64,000 bases of DNA from Gordonia rhizosphera NBRC 16068 (GTDB lineage Bacteria; Actinomycetota; Actinomycetes; Mycobacteriales; Mycobacteriaceae). The stretch covers positions 34,171 through 98,170 of the forward strand of contig NZ_BAHC01000062.1 of NCBI RefSeq assembly GCF_000298195.1, given 5' to 3'. Below the pieces are notes generated by a model that did not search any database, was not told the DNA's origin, and worked only from the letters and a program-made list of their open reading frames with translations. Positions 1 to 9,686 of this stretch are shown in pieces (within the stretch, counting starts at the first letter, position 1; every line of letters starts with the position of its first letter). Made by a program: the position numbers and the translations under genes.

Positions 1-96
1 TCATTTCGTTACCGTCGGCTATCAGCAGGTCACAGAAGTATTACGGACACGGCAGTCGCGGTAGTCCAATTGAGCACAAGGGATGAGGTGGGGGAC

Positions 97-1170
97 TTGA
101 CGGGACGTGGTGACACGACCGCCTCGGTCACGGCCACCGGGCGACGTTCTGCCCGTTTCGACGACGACCACTCCGCGATGGAAGTGACGACGATCATCCC
201 GATCGACTCGAGCGCCGACGACCAGATCGCGTGGGATTCGACCACCTGGGATCGCTACTATCGCCCGACCCGCTCGGAGATCACCCAGGACATCGTCCTG
301 CCCGAGAGCGAGTTCGACGACTTCGAGTTCGACGAGGACTTCGTCCTCGACAGCACCGCCGACGACGCCGTACACACCCTCGACGAGGCGGACGACGCGC
401 CCGCAGACACGGCCGACAAGCCGTTCCGCACCCGCCCGGGCACCGCCGGAGCCCGCAGCCGCGGCAAGCACCGCATCAGCGCGCCGCCCACCGCCCTCAA
501 GGGTGGCCGCGCGGCCCTGATCGCGATGGCCGCCGGAGCGGCAGTCGCCGCGGTCGCCCAGGTCGGGGCGACCGACAATGCGCCGACTCCCACGAACGCC
601 GCCAACATCGACACACCGGCGGCCACGCCGGACCTGGGCCCCGGCGTCGTCGCCGGTTCGCCTGCGAAGGACATGAGCACCTTCACCGACCAGCTCGCGG
701 TCGGCAAGGACCTGGCAGCCGCCGAGGCCGCCCGCGAGAACCTGCTGCGTCGCCCGCTCTTCACGTCGCCCATCCCGGTGGGCCAGTACCAGTTCACGTC
801 GACGTTCGCGATGCGCTGGGGCAGCTTCCACGGCGGCATCGACATGGCTGCTCCGCTCGGCACCCCGATCCACGCCGCCACCGATGGCGTCGTCATCGAG
901 GCCGGCCCGGCCTCCGGTTACGGCAACTGGGTACAGATCCGCGCCGACGACGGCACCGTGACGATGTACGGCCACATGGCCTCGTCGGGCGTCCTCGTGC
1001 AGAAGGGCCAGCACGTCACCGCCGGCGACGTCATCGCACTCGTGGGCAACCAGGGCTTCTCCACCGGACCGCACCTGCATTTCGAGGTGTGGAAGGGCGG
1101 GACGACGAAGATCGATCCCGCGCCCTGGCTCGCCGCGCACGGCGTGCGCTTGTCGGGCTACACGGGCTAG
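97..1170 (+). CDS. M23 family metallopeptidase, membrane-anchored
   Basis: Probable peptidoglycan endopeptidase acting in the cell envelope. The first ~130 residues are rich in Asp and Glu and look disordered. A hydrophobic Ala-rich segment (about residues 140-160) would be a membrane anchor, so the C-terminal half lies outside the membrane. That half is a LytM/M23 domain with the zinc-binding motifs FHGGIDMA and GPHLHFEVW, so it looks catalytically intact. I chose the TTG at 97 because GAGGTGGGG lies just upstream; an in-frame TTG at 70 would add nine residues but has no ribosome site. It converges with pcrA. In M. tuberculosis, as I recall, an M23 peptidase also sits beside uvrD1. Confidence 0.88.
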   Translation: MTGRGDTTASVTATGRRSARFDDDHSAMEVTTIIPIDSSADDQIAWDSTTWDRYYRPTRSEITQDIVLPESEFDDFEFDEDFVLDSTADDAVHTLDEADDAPADTADKPFRTRPGTAGARSRGKHRISAPPTALKGGRAALIAMAAGAAVAAVAQVGATDNAPTPTNAANIDTPAATPDLGPGVVAGSPAKDMSTFTDQLAVGKDLAAAEAARENLLRRPLFTSPIPVGQYQFTSTFAMRWGSFHGGIDMAAPLGTPIHAATDGVVIEAGPASGYGNWVQIRADDGTVTMYGHMASSGVLVQKGQHVTAGDVIALVGNQGFSTGPHLHFEVWKGGTTKIDPAPWLAAHGVRLSGYTG

Positions 1171-1256
1171 CCGGTTTTCAAGGGCGGCACCGGAGGGTTC
1201 CCTCGGTGGAATTCTGGGTTCTCTCGGCAGTCTTGAGGCCCGCGCTCGACGATGGG

Positions 1257-3770
1257 CTACAGCTTCTCCCCCGGGAGGCCCCCTGCGGTCAGCAGGGTCA
1301 CCCGGCCGACGTTGCCGCCGAAGTCGAAGACGATCCGCTCGGTCACACCGCTACCCTCCTTGGCCACCGCCTTGCCCATGCCGTACTTCGGGTGGTTGAT
1401 GCGGTCCCCGACCTGGTAGTCGACCTGCTTGTTGCGACCCCGGGCGGGGTCGGACGAGTAGGCCGACCGACCCCGGCGATCACCGCCGAAGCCGGAGTCT
1501 CCGCGCCCGAACACGCCACCGCCCGAGCCGAGGTGGCGACTCGGTGAGCGCCGCGGTTCGGTCCGCCGCCAGTCCATGAGGTGCTGCGGAATCTCTTGTA
1601 GGAAACGGGATTCCGGGTTCGAGACCGGTTGACCCCAGGATGCTCGGGTGATCGAGCGGGTCAGGTAGAGGCGTTGTTTGGCGCGGGTGATCCCGACATA
1701 GGCCAGCCGGCGTTCCTCACTGAGTTCGGCAGGGTCGCCCAGCGCCCGCAGGTGCGGGAAATGTCCGTCCTCCCAGCCGGTGACGAACACGACAGGGAAC
1801 TCAAGGCCCTTCGCCGTGTGCAGGGTCATCAGCGTGACCACGCCGTCGCCTTCGTCGGGAACCTGATCGGCGTCGGCGACCAGTGACACCTTCTCCAGGA
1901 ATGCGGCCAGCGAACCCGGTTCGGGCAGACCCTCGTCGTCACCGACGGCGTCCGGGTCGTCGAGGTCCTCGATCTCGTCTGCGGCCGCCCCGGCGGCATC
2001 GGCGCTGAACTCCCGGGCCACCGCCACGAGTTCGTTGATGTTGTCGAGCCGGGCTCCGTCCTGTGGGTCGCGCGATCCCTCCAGTTCGGCGCGGTACCCG
2101 GTGCGTTCGACGATCGCGTCGACGAGCTCCCCGATGTCGGCACCCTCCTCGCCGGCGTCGATGACCGCCACATCCTCGCCCGCGTCGCCGACGGCCCCGA
2201 AGGTCGCCAGGAAGTCGTTGCGCAGTCCCTCGATGAGCTCGACGAATCCGCCGATCTGTTTGACCGCACGCGTGTTCAGCAGCGCCACCTTGCCCTCGGC
2301 CGCGTCGAGGAGCGCCTGATAGAAGCCGATCCCGCGGTTCTCCGCGTGCACCGCCACGCACGCCTCGGCGCGGTCGCCGATCCCGCGGCGCGGCGTGTTG
2401 AGGATGCGCCGCAGGCTCACAGAATCGTCGGGGTTGGCCACCACCCGCAGGTAGGCGACGATGTCGCGCACCTCCTTGCGCTCGTAGAACTTCGTCCCAC
2501 CGACCACCTTGTACGGGATGCCGTGGCGGACGAACACCTCCTCGAGGGCACGCGACCCGGTGTTGGTGCGGTAGAACACCGCGATGTCGGAGTAGGTCTG
2601 GCTCGAAGATCCCCCGATCGAGTAGTCGGTGAGCTCCTCGATCTCCTTGGCGATGAACACCGACTCGTCGCGGTCGGAGTCGGCCACGTACCCGACGATG
2701 AGTTCGCCATCCCCGGAATCGGTCCACAGTCGCTTCTCGCGGCGTTTCTCGTTGCGGGCGATGACCGCGTTGGCGGCCGACAGGATCGTCTGCGTGGAGC
2801 GGTAATTCTGCTCGAGCAGGATCGTCTCCGCGTTCGGGAAGTCGCGTTCGAACTCCTCGATGTTGCGGATCGTCGCCCCGCGGAACGCGTAGATCGATTG
2901 ATCGGCGTCGCCGACGACGCACAGTTCCGACGGCGGCACCGCGGCCTCGTCGTCGGCGACATCGCCGACGAGCTCGCGGATGAACATGTACTGCGCGTGG
3001 TTGGTGTCCTGATACTCGTCGACCATGACGTGGCGGAACCGACGCCGGTAGTACTCGGCGATGTCGGGATGATTTTGAAGCAGTGCGACGGTCTCGCCGA
3101 TGAGGTCGTCGAAGTCGAACGCGTTCGCCGCCCGCAACCGCCGCTGGTACTCGGCGTAGATCTGCGCGACGACGAGCACGGACGGTTCACCGTCGGCGGC
3201 GGTGGCGAGGGCTCGCTCGGGGTCGATCAGCTCGTTCTTCAGATTGGAGATCTGCACCGCGACACCGCGCGGACTGAATTTCTTCGGGTCGAGCTCCATG
3301 TCGCGCACGATCATGCCCAGCAGACGCTTCGAGTCATCGGAGTCGTAGATCGAGAAGTTCGAGTTCATCGACTCCAGCAACGCCGACTGGGCCCGCAGGA
3401 TGCGCACACAGGTCGAGTGGAACGTCGACACCCACATGTAGGCGGCGCGCGGACCGACGAGGTCGATGACCCGCTCGCGCATCTCGGAGGCCGCCTTGTT
3501 GGTGAACGTGATCGCGAGGATCTGTCCGGGCGTCGTGCCCCGCGCCGCGAGCAGGTAGGCGATCCGCCGCGTCAGGACAGCGGTCTTGCCCGATCCCGCC
3601 CCGGCGACGATGAGCAACGGCGAACCGGCATGCAGCACTGCCGCCCGCTGCTGCGGGTTGAGTCCCTCGAGGAGTCGCGCGACCCGCTCGTCGGCGTGTG
3701 TGCCGGCGTCTGCGGGCGCACGGGAAGGTCGTGGGGAGGAATGGGCCGGCGCGCTGGTGGAGCTTGTCAT
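1257..3770 (-). CDS. pcrA: ATP-dependent DNA helicase PcrA/UvrD1
   Basis: Superfamily 1A 3'-5' DNA helicase for nucleotide-excision and replication-linked repair. The protein has 837 residues. Walker A is AGAGSGKT near residue 60, followed by the ITFTNKAASEMRER motif, a DEYQDTN Walker B, GDADQSIYAFRGA and QNYRST. Motifs V and VI (TLHTAKGLEF, ERRLAYVGITRAK) lie near residues 640-700. The last ~50 residues (YQVGDRINHPKYGMGKAV) form the Tudor-like C-terminal domain that PcrA uses to bind RNA polymerase. An acidic insert of about 60 residues precedes motif V. The neighbourhood (M23 peptidase, chorismate mutase, pgi) matches the mycobacterial uvrD1 region. Confidence 0.96.
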   Translation of the reverse strand: MTSSTSAPAHSSPRPSRAPADAGTHADERVARLLEGLNPQQRAAVLHAGSPLLIVAGAGSGKTAVLTRRIAYLLAARGTTPGQILAITFTNKAASEMRERVIDLVGPRAAYMWVSTFHSTCVRILRAQSALLESMNSNFSIYDSDDSKRLLGMIVRDMELDPKKFSPRGVAVQISNLKNELIDPERALATAADGEPSVLVVAQIYAEYQRRLRAANAFDFDDLIGETVALLQNHPDIAEYYRRRFRHVMVDEYQDTNHAQYMFIRELVGDVADDEAAVPPSELCVVGDADQSIYAFRGATIRNIEEFERDFPNAETILLEQNYRSTQTILSAANAVIARNEKRREKRLWTDSGDGELIVGYVADSDRDESVFIAKEIEELTDYSIGGSSSQTYSDIAVFYRTNTGSRALEEVFVRHGIPYKVVGGTKFYERKEVRDIVAYLRVVANPDDSVSLRRILNTPRRGIGDRAEACVAVHAENRGIGFYQALLDAAEGKVALLNTRAVKQIGGFVELIEGLRNDFLATFGAVGDAGEDVAVIDAGEEGADIGELVDAIVERTGYRAELEGSRDPQDGARLDNINELVAVAREFSADAAGAAADEIEDLDDPDAVGDDEGLPEPGSLAAFLEKVSLVADADQVPDEGDGVVTLMTLHTAKGLEFPVVFVTGWEDGHFPHLRALGDPAELSEERRLAYVGITRAKQRLYLTRSITRASWGQPVSNPESRFLQEIPQHLMDWRRTEPRRSPSRHLGSGGGVFGRGDSGFGGDRRGRSAYSSDPARGRNKQVDYQVGDRINHPKYGMGKAVAKEGSGVTERIVFDFGGNVGRVTLLTAGGLPGEKL

Positions 3771-3867
3771 CAGGGTTCAGGCTACTACCGGGTCACGACA
3801 GGTCCCGGCATGGGCGAGCGCGCCCGGACCGCCCTCCGGGGTGGACCGCCCCTGTGGCGCGGGGGCT

Positions 3868-3873
3868 AGTATG
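3868..3873 (+). promoter_or_regulatory. possible -10 element for the secreted protein gene
   Basis: TAGTAT lies about 70 bases before the ATG at 3944, inside the 173-bp divergent space between pcrA and the next gene. I see no convincing -35. This is a weak pattern match only. Confidence 0.25.
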
Positions 3874-3943
3874 TGCCCGAATCCACATACTCGAATCCGG
3901 GGTTCGCACCACCGCGGGTCTCCCGGCCGGCCGAGGGGATGTC

Positions 3944-5536
3944 ATGCAACGCAGGTCCATCGTCGTTGCGACGCTCGTGTTCGTACTTTCGGTGGTTGTC
4001 CTGGTCGCCGCGCTCGTCGTCTCACTCATCCCCTTCGCCACCGACGGCTCCGCCGGCCCCACCTCCGCATTCCGGGCCCAGCAGGAACTCGACGCCGTGG
4101 CGTTCGAACTCGGCGGCAGCCCCGGCGCGCGGTATTCGGGAACGCTCACCACGACCGGTGCCGGCGGCCCGCCGCGGAAGGTGGAGTTCACCGACCTCAC
4201 GGTCGCGTCCACCAAGAACGCGGAGGGCGACATCACCTACGACACGAGTACGGCGCAGTACCGGCAGATCGGCAATTACCGCTACCTCAAGGGCCCGGCC
4301 CAACTGTGGACCGATCTGTTCGACGGGGCCCCGATTCTCCGACAGCTCGACCTGAAGGTCACCGAGAACAGATGGACCAACCTGCGCTACTCGGGGCTGC
4401 CCGACCTGGGCTACCTGCTGTCCCCGGCTCTCCTCGCGGGGCGGATCGGCAACGCCGAACGCATCCGGGCGCCGAGTGCGGGACCGGAACTCCCGGCACC
4501 GAATCAGGGTCTGCCCGACGCGAGGTTCTGGCCGACGAGCGATCCCGAGATCACCGCGATCGACGACGACACGATCCGTGTCGGCACGTTGGCGACGACG
4601 TTCGACCCGCAGACCAAGCAGGTCACCCACATCGAGGGCGAGTTCGCCTCGTCGGGCACACAGGTCGACATCGACGCCGACGTGACGCTGCTCGGCGCCG
4701 ACGACCTCACCGCGATGTTCACCGACGAACGGTCCCTGCTCCCCGATCTGACGAGTGTGCCCGCCCCTGCGGTGCCCCTCGCGTCCGACGCCGTCACCGC
4801 CCGCGGGGTCGGTGCCTGCACCCCCGCGTCGTGTCCGTTCCTCATCACGGCCACCGGCACGCTGGACGCCGAGGTCGCGGAGGACATGCGGGGCGTGACC
4901 GGGCACGTCAACTACGGTTTGACGACGACGTTCACCGTCGATGATGCGGCGCCGGGCGCCGTCGGCGGGACCTGCACCCGCGTGGTCAGCGCCCCGTTCG
5001 GGGGCCGGACCCAGACCACCTGCGCGGCGACCCGGCTTCCGGCCGGTACCCGCGTGGTCAGGCCCAACACCGCGATCGAGTACCTGCCGTTCATCGACAC
5101 CACCGAGGCGGATCTGGCCTCCTACCTCGACAGTCAGGAACAGTCGAGCGAACTACCGATCACCATGGAGCGCACCGGTGCCAAGAAGGGCGACGCCGCG
5201 CGCTACAACGATCAGGTCGTCGGATTCCCGAGCAGCTATGTGGTTCGCCAGGGCGACTACCTGTTCGACGGCGTCGGCCCGGAGGGCAACCTGATCGTGT
5301 CCTTCGCGCCCGGCTACGCCGAGCATGTGACGGCGGGACGGTTCGACCCGGCATGGCCCGGCACCGCCCTACTGACCGAGCAGCTCACAAAGCAGGTGGC
5401 CGCGGCCGGTGACCGCGATGTCACCTACGTGGCCGCCGAACCCGCGACGGCCGCGGCGCTCCGCGCGCTCGTGGTCGCCGAGGGCATCGCCCCGGGCAAG
5501 GTCGGCGTGTTCGCAACCCCCCTCACCGCCGACTGA
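3944..5536 (+). CDS. secreted or membrane-anchored protein of unknown function
   Basis: 530 residues if started at the ATG at 3944, preceded by GAGGGG. The longer reading frame upstream overlaps pcrA and is rejected. Residues ~5-27 form one hydrophobic helix, so the protein is exported and either anchored or cleaved. The N-terminal half alternates short beta-like stretches (YDTSTAQYRQIGNYRYLKG) and could be an LppX/LprG-like lipid-carrier fold, but that is a guess. Four cysteines occur as two pairs in the middle (about residues 288-360), suitable for extracellular disulfides. I do not recognise the family. It is inserted, with the GT-C-like gene, into an otherwise conserved pcrA-chorismate mutase block. 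Confidence 0.75.
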   Translation: MQRRSIVVATLVFVLSVVVLVAALVVSLIPFATDGSAGPTSAFRAQQELDAVAFELGGSPGARYSGTLTTTGAGGPPRKVEFTDLTVASTKNAEGDITYDTSTAQYRQIGNYRYLKGPAQLWTDLFDGAPILRQLDLKVTENRWTNLRYSGLPDLGYLLSPALLAGRIGNAERIRAPSAGPELPAPNQGLPDARFWPTSDPEITAIDDDTIRVGTLATTFDPQTKQVTHIEGEFASSGTQVDIDADVTLLGADDLTAMFTDERSLLPDLTSVPAPAVPLASDAVTARGVGACTPASCPFLITATGTLDAEVAEDMRGVTGHVNYGLTTTFTVDDAAPGAVGGTCTRVVSAPFGGRTQTTCAATRLPAGTRVVRPNTAIEYLPFIDTTEADLASYLDSQEQSSELPITMERTGAKKGDAARYNDQVVGFPSSYVVRQGDYLFDGVGPEGNLIVSFAPGYAEHVTAGRFDPAWPGTALLTEQLTKQVAAAGDRDVTYVAAEPATAAALRALVVAEGIAPGKVGVFATPLTAD

Positions 5537-5552
5537 CGCACTGCGCCCCGAC

Positions 5553-7427
5553 TCACCCCACCAACCGGGCTTCGGCCACCTCACCCACCCGGGCCTCCCC
5601 CGTGTGCAGCGACAGCCCCGGCGTGACCGGGGTGAGCGCGAGTTCGCTGCCGTGACCCTCGAGCTGCACGTAGACGACGTTCAGCCCGCTGCGCACCGGC
5701 ACCCGGACGGCCTGCCCGCCGTCGAGCGCCATCGTCACCACACCGTCGCGGTCTGCGCAATAGCCCATGGCGACTGTCCATCGCCACTGAATCAGCGGGC
5801 CGTCGAGGGATAGCCGGGCCGGACCGGTGATCTCGGGCTGGGCGCAGGTGCCCCGCCCGGCCGGGATCGTGCGAGCCCGGGTGACCGAGCCGGGCACGAG
5901 CCGGCCGGTGGAGTCGAGCACGTCGAGGCGGTCGGTGACGCCGACGAATTCCGGCCGGTCGCGCACTCGACCGAAGGTCCGGCTGATCTGGTTGTTCGGG
6001 TAGGCGACCGGAAGGAGCACCTCGAGCGGCAACGACTGATCGAACATCGGCTGGTCCCGATGGGCGGCGAGCGACCGCTTCGCGTTGGCGAGATAGTCGG
6101 CGGTCGGGTCGTCGCGCCAGGACCGCGAGAACGACGTGAGCGAGATCAACGCCGACGTGACCGCCAACGCCGCGGCGAGGGCCAATACCACCGGCCCGAG
6201 TCGACCCCGGTCGGCGGTGCCGGCGTGGCTGCCGCCCGCGGCACGGTGAGCTCGAGCGGTCGCCGGCGACCCCACGATCAGCGCGATCGCGACGGTGATG
6301 ACCAGCGCCGAGTCGGGCAGGTAGCGCATCGTCTGCGCGAGTTCGAGTGCCGTGTTGGCGCTTGAGCGGTTCCACATGACCGGGAGCTGCGCGACGACGA
6401 CGTAGACCGCCGCGCTGACCACCACGGCCACCGCGCCGCGCCGGGTCGCCACCGCCCACCACACCAGCGCGGCGAGCACTCCCCATCCGGCCACGATCAT
6501 CCAGGTCGGTGGGAAACCCATCGGTGGGCTGGGGACCCAGCGATCCCATTCCCACGGACCACCGACCAGCGACGGGACCACCGCGTTGTTGATCGACCGC
6601 CAGACCAGGGCGAGTGTCTGCGACACGGAGTGTTCACCGGCGGTCGCGTCGGAGACGGTGAAGAAGACGAGAGTCCACAGCACGAAGATGATGCCGAGCG
6701 CCGCCCACAGGGTGCGGGCCGCGGTGAACGTCCGGGTCAGCGTGGTGTCGGTCAACCGGGGCTCCTGCTCGTCGCCGCCCGTCGAACCGATGGGCGTCGG
6801 CGCCGCCGGGCCGAAGCGCGCGGCGAGCACCGCGGCGACGAAGGCGACCGGGAGGATGAACAGCGACTTCTCGAAGAAGGCCAGCGCGACGACGAACACC
6901 ACCGTCGACCGGATGACGATGGCCCGGGCGCGCGGGTGGCTGCCGCGCTCGCGGACCAGGATCACCGCGTCGGCGACGATCCAGGCCATCGCCGCCTGCA
7001 TGGGGAGCGAGTTGAGTGCGGCCGACCACCAGGCGAAGGCGGGCACCGTCATCGGGGTGAAGAGGTAGAAGACAAGGGCGGCGAGGGCCCCGACGCCCGC
7101 CGACGGCCCGGCGAGCACCCGGATCATCCGCCACACCGACAGTGAGGCGATGGCCTGCAACACGACAAGCGTCAGTGCGGGGACGACCCAGTTGACCGGC
7201 GCGATCACCGTCGACACCCCGGCGACCAGGAAAGCCGCCGGCATGAAGTGCCCGTCGTGGCTGTGACCGAGGTAATCCCAGCTGAGCACCGGGTAGTCCG
7301 ATGCCCGCCCGATCAACACGAGATCGTCCCAGTAGAAGTTCCCGGTGGCGGCCAGCCACCCTCGAACGACGAGTTGCGCGACGATCGCCACGAGGGCCAC
7401 CGATGACACCGTCCCCCTGCTCAGCAT
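5553..7427 (-). CDS. polytopic membrane protein, GT-C glycosyltransferase-like
   Basis: 624 residues with about ten hydrophobic helices over the first ~440 and a soluble ~180-residue C-terminal domain. Near the N-terminus, after the first helix, is NFYWDDLVLIGR; an acidic pair in the first extracytoplasmic loop is the usual catalytic signature of GT-C enzymes that use polyprenyl-phosphate sugars. In this order such enzymes build arabinogalactan, lipoarabinomannan or O-mannosyl proteins. The exact donor cannot be told from sequence. I chose the ATG at 7427; an upstream extension runs over the divergent chorismate mutase start. It converges with the secreted protein gene, 16 bases from its stop. 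Confidence 0.7.
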   Translation of the reverse strand: MLSRGTVSSVALVAIVAQLVVRGWLAATGNFYWDDLVLIGRASDYPVLSWDYLGHSHDGHFMPAAFLVAGVSTVIAPVNWVVPALTLVVLQAIASLSVWRMIRVLAGPSAGVGALAALVFYLFTPMTVPAFAWWSAALNSLPMQAAMAWIVADAVILVRERGSHPRARAIVIRSTVVFVVALAFFEKSLFILPVAFVAAVLAARFGPAAPTPIGSTGGDEQEPRLTDTTLTRTFTAARTLWAALGIIFVLWTLVFFTVSDATAGEHSVSQTLALVWRSINNAVVPSLVGGPWEWDRWVPSPPMGFPPTWMIVAGWGVLAALVWWAVATRRGAVAVVVSAAVYVVVAQLPVMWNRSSANTALELAQTMRYLPDSALVITVAIALIVGSPATARAHRAAGGSHAGTADRGRLGPVVLALAAALAVTSALISLTSFSRSWRDDPTADYLANAKRSLAAHRDQPMFDQSLPLEVLLPVAYPNNQISRTFGRVRDRPEFVGVTDRLDVLDSTGRLVPGSVTRARTIPAGRGTCAQPEITGPARLSLDGPLIQWRWTVAMGYCADRDGVVTMALDGGQAVRVPVRSGLNVVYVQLEGHGSELALTPVTPGLSLHTGEARVGEVAEARLVG

Positions 7428-7473
7428 GGGCTCCAGTCTCAGTGCCCACCGACCCCGTGGCAAAATCGGTCGG

Positions 7474-7818
7474 GTGACTGACGCGAAGACACCCGACGAA
7501 CAGGCCGGCGACCAGGCCACTGCCATCGCGTTCGACGTGGACGACTATGACCTGTCCGACGATGTGGCCGCGCTCCCCGACGACATCGACCAGCTGCGTC
7601 TGGAGATCGACCGGCTCGACGCGATGATCCTGGCCTCGGTGAAACGTCGTTCGGCGGTGTCGAAGAAGATCGGTGCCGCGCGGATGGCGTCGGGTGGTCC
7701 GCGATTGGTACACAGTCGCGAGGTGAAGGTGCTCGATCGTTTCGCCGAGCTCGGCCAGGAGGGCCACACGCTGGCGATGCTGCTGCTGCGTCTGGGCCGC
7801 GGCCCACTGGGACGCTGA
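7474..7818 (+). CDS. aroQ: chorismate mutase, AroQ-delta type
   Basis: Converts chorismate to prephenate for Phe and Tyr synthesis in the cytoplasm. The protein has 114 residues starting at GTG 7474. The first ~35 residues are acidic; then comes the all-helical AroQ fold with [12 protein letters not shown], the Arg/Lys-rich [12 protein letters not shown] and an active-site arginine in HSREVKVL. Size and ending ([11 protein letters not shown]) resemble the short M. tuberculosis enzyme, which needs DAHP synthase for full activity; whether that holds here is inference. It is divergent from the GT-C-like gene (46-bp gap) and lies 55 bp before pgi, so co-transcription with pgi is possible. Confidence 0.92.
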   Translation: MTDAKTPDEQAGDQATAIAFDVDDYDLSDDVAALPDDIDQLRLEIDRLDAMILASVKRRSAVSKKIGAARMASGGPRLVHSREVKVLDRFAELGQEGHTLAMLLLRLGRGPLGR

Positions 7819-7873
7819 ACGTTCACCTCGGATGGCATCGCAGGCGGGTCACCGACCGCATAGGGTGAGTCCC

Positions 7874-9565
7874 ATGAGTGACGTCTCCGGCAGCGACTTC
7901 GACACCAGCGACCACGACGACATCACGGCGACGCAGTCCTGGCAGGCGCTCGCCGCCCATCAGCCCCACGTCTTTGCGATGCATCTGCGTGAGGTCTTCG
8001 CGGTCGACCCCGGCCGCGGCAGCGAACTCATCATCGACGTGGGCGATCTGCACATCGACTACTCCAAGCACCGCGTGCTGCGCGAGACACTCGATCTGCT
8101 CACCGCTCTGGCCCGTGAGGTCGGCCTCGAGGATCGTCGCGACGACATGTTCGCCGGCGCCCACATCAACACCTCCGAGGACCGGGCCGTCCTGCACACC
8201 GCGCTGCGCCTGCCGGCCGATGCCACGCTGCACGTCGACGGGCAGAACGTGGTCGCCGACGTGCATGAGGTGCTCCACGCGATGGGCGCGTTCACCGACA
8301 AACTGCGCAGCGGTGAGTGGAAGGGCCACACCGGCAAAGCGATCACCGACGTCGTCAACGTCGGCATCGGCGGGTCGGATCTGGGTCCGGTGATGGTGTA
8401 TCAGGCGCTGCGCCACTATGTGGACGCCAACATCCGCTGTCACTTCGTGTCCAACGTCGATCCCGCCGACATGGTCGCCACGCTCGCCGGCCTCGACGCC
8501 GAGACGACGCTGTTCATCATCGCCTCCAAGACCTTCACCACGCTGGAAACGTTGACCAACGCGTCGGCCGCGCGACGTTGGGTGCTCGAGCAGCTCGGCG
8601 CCGGCGACGACGCGGTGGCCAAACACTTCGTCGCGGTGAGTACCAACGCCACCGAGGTGGCGAAGTTCGGGATCGACACGGCCAACATGTTCGGGTTCTG
8701 GGACTGGGTCGGCGGTCGCTACTCGGTGGATTCGGCCATCGGACTCTCGGTGATGGCGGCCATCGGCAAGGAGCGTTTCGGCGAGTTCCTGTCCGGTTTC
8801 CACATCGTCGACGAACATTTCCGCACCGCTCCGCTCGAGCAGAATGCTCCGGTCATCCTGGGCCTGATCGGTCTCTGGTACAACAATTTCTGGGATGCCG
8901 GGTCGCGCGCGGTGCTCCCCTACTCCAACGACATGGCGCGCTTCGCCGCCTACCTGCAGCAGCTGACGATGGAGTCCAACGGCAAATCGGTGACCGCACA
9001 CGGGCATCACGTCACTGCCGACACCGGCGAGGTCTACTGGGGTGAACCGGGCACCAATGGTCAGCATGCGTTCTACCAGCTGCTGCATCAGGGCACCCGG
9101 ATGATCCCGGCCGACTTCATCGGCTTCGCCGAACCCACCGACGACCTGTCGACGGCGGACGGCACCGGGTCCATGCACGACCTGCTGATGAGCAACTTCT
9201 TCGCCCAGACCAAGGTGCTGGCCTTCGGCAAGACCGCAGACGAGATCGCCGCCGAGGGGGTCGCACCGAATGTGGTGGCGCACAAGGTGATGCCGGGCAA
9301 CCGGCCGTCCACGTCGATCCTCGCGCCGACACTGACGCCGTCGGTGATCGGCCAGCTCGTCGCCCTCTACGAGCATCAGGTGTTCGTGGAGGGTTCGATC
9401 TGGGGGATCAACCCGTTCGACCAGTGGGGTGTGGAACTCGGCAAGACCCAGGCCAAGGAGTTGCTCGGCGTCATCGTCGACGCGAAATCACCTGCGCCGC
9501 AGGACGATTCGTCGACCGACGAGCTCGTCCGCTGGTACCGCACGCACCGCGGCCGCACGGCGTAA
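7874..9565 (+). CDS. pgi: glucose-6-phosphate isomerase
   Basis: Interconverts glucose 6-phosphate and fructose 6-phosphate. The protein has 563 residues from the ATG at 7874, close to the ~550 typical of the long bacterial form. Family signatures are visible: [14 protein letters not shown], the SKTFTTLET phosphate-binding loop, [12 protein letters not shown], the catalytic [15 protein letters not shown] and the C-terminal [13 protein letters not shown]. It follows the chorismate mutase gene, as expected for this conserved region. A 19-bp tandem repeat begins five bases after the stop codon. Confidence 0.98.
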   Translation: MSDVSGSDFDTSDHDDITATQSWQALAAHQPHVFAMHLREVFAVDPGRGSELIIDVGDLHIDYSKHRVLRETLDLLTALAREVGLEDRRDDMFAGAHINTSEDRAVLHTALRLPADATLHVDGQNVVADVHEVLHAMGAFTDKLRSGEWKGHTGKAITDVVNVGIGGSDLGPVMVYQALRHYVDANIRCHFVSNVDPADMVATLAGLDAETTLFIIASKTFTTLETLTNASAARRWVLEQLGAGDDAVAKHFVAVSTNATEVAKFGIDTANMFGFWDWVGGRYSVDSAIGLSVMAAIGKERFGEFLSGFHIVDEHFRTAPLEQNAPVILGLIGLWYNNFWDAGSRAVLPYSNDMARFAAYLQQLTMESNGKSVTAHGHHVTADTGEVYWGEPGTNGQHAFYQLLHQGTRMIPADFIGFAEPTDDLSTADGTGSMHDLLMSNFFAQTKVLAFGKTADEIAAEGVAPNVVAHKVMPGNRPSTSILAPTLTPSVIGQLVALYEHQVFVEGSIWGINPFDQWGVELGKTQAKELLGVIVDAKSPAPQDDSSTDELVRWYRTHRGRTA

Positions 9566-9569
9566 CCCA

Positions 9570-9620
9570 GGTTCGTCCCCCGGAACTCGGTTCGTCCCCC
9601 GGAACTCGGGTCGTCCCCCT
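9570..9620. repeat. 19-bp tandem repeat, 2.7 copies
   Basis: Two identical 19-bp units (9570-9588 and 9589-9607, core TTCGTCCCCCGGAACTC) and a third diverged partial unit (9608-9620). It lies between the stop of pgi and the convergent end of the next gene. The runs of C and the GTTC/GAAC ends could form small hairpins. Confidence 0.85.
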
Positions 9621-9686
9621 CTGCAGGTGGCGGATGGCCCGATTTCCGGGGAGGAACCACCTGACCTGCCGCAAGCGGGAAGTCCG

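Noticed and set aside
22..1140. 372-codon frame opposite the M23 peptidase gene
   Set aside because: Low-complexity antisense shadow; the opposite strand encodes clear M23 motifs.
1939..2922. Long frame inside pcrA on the same strand
   Set aside because: Arg/Gly-rich shadow of a high-GC gene; the overlapping frame has all helicase motifs.
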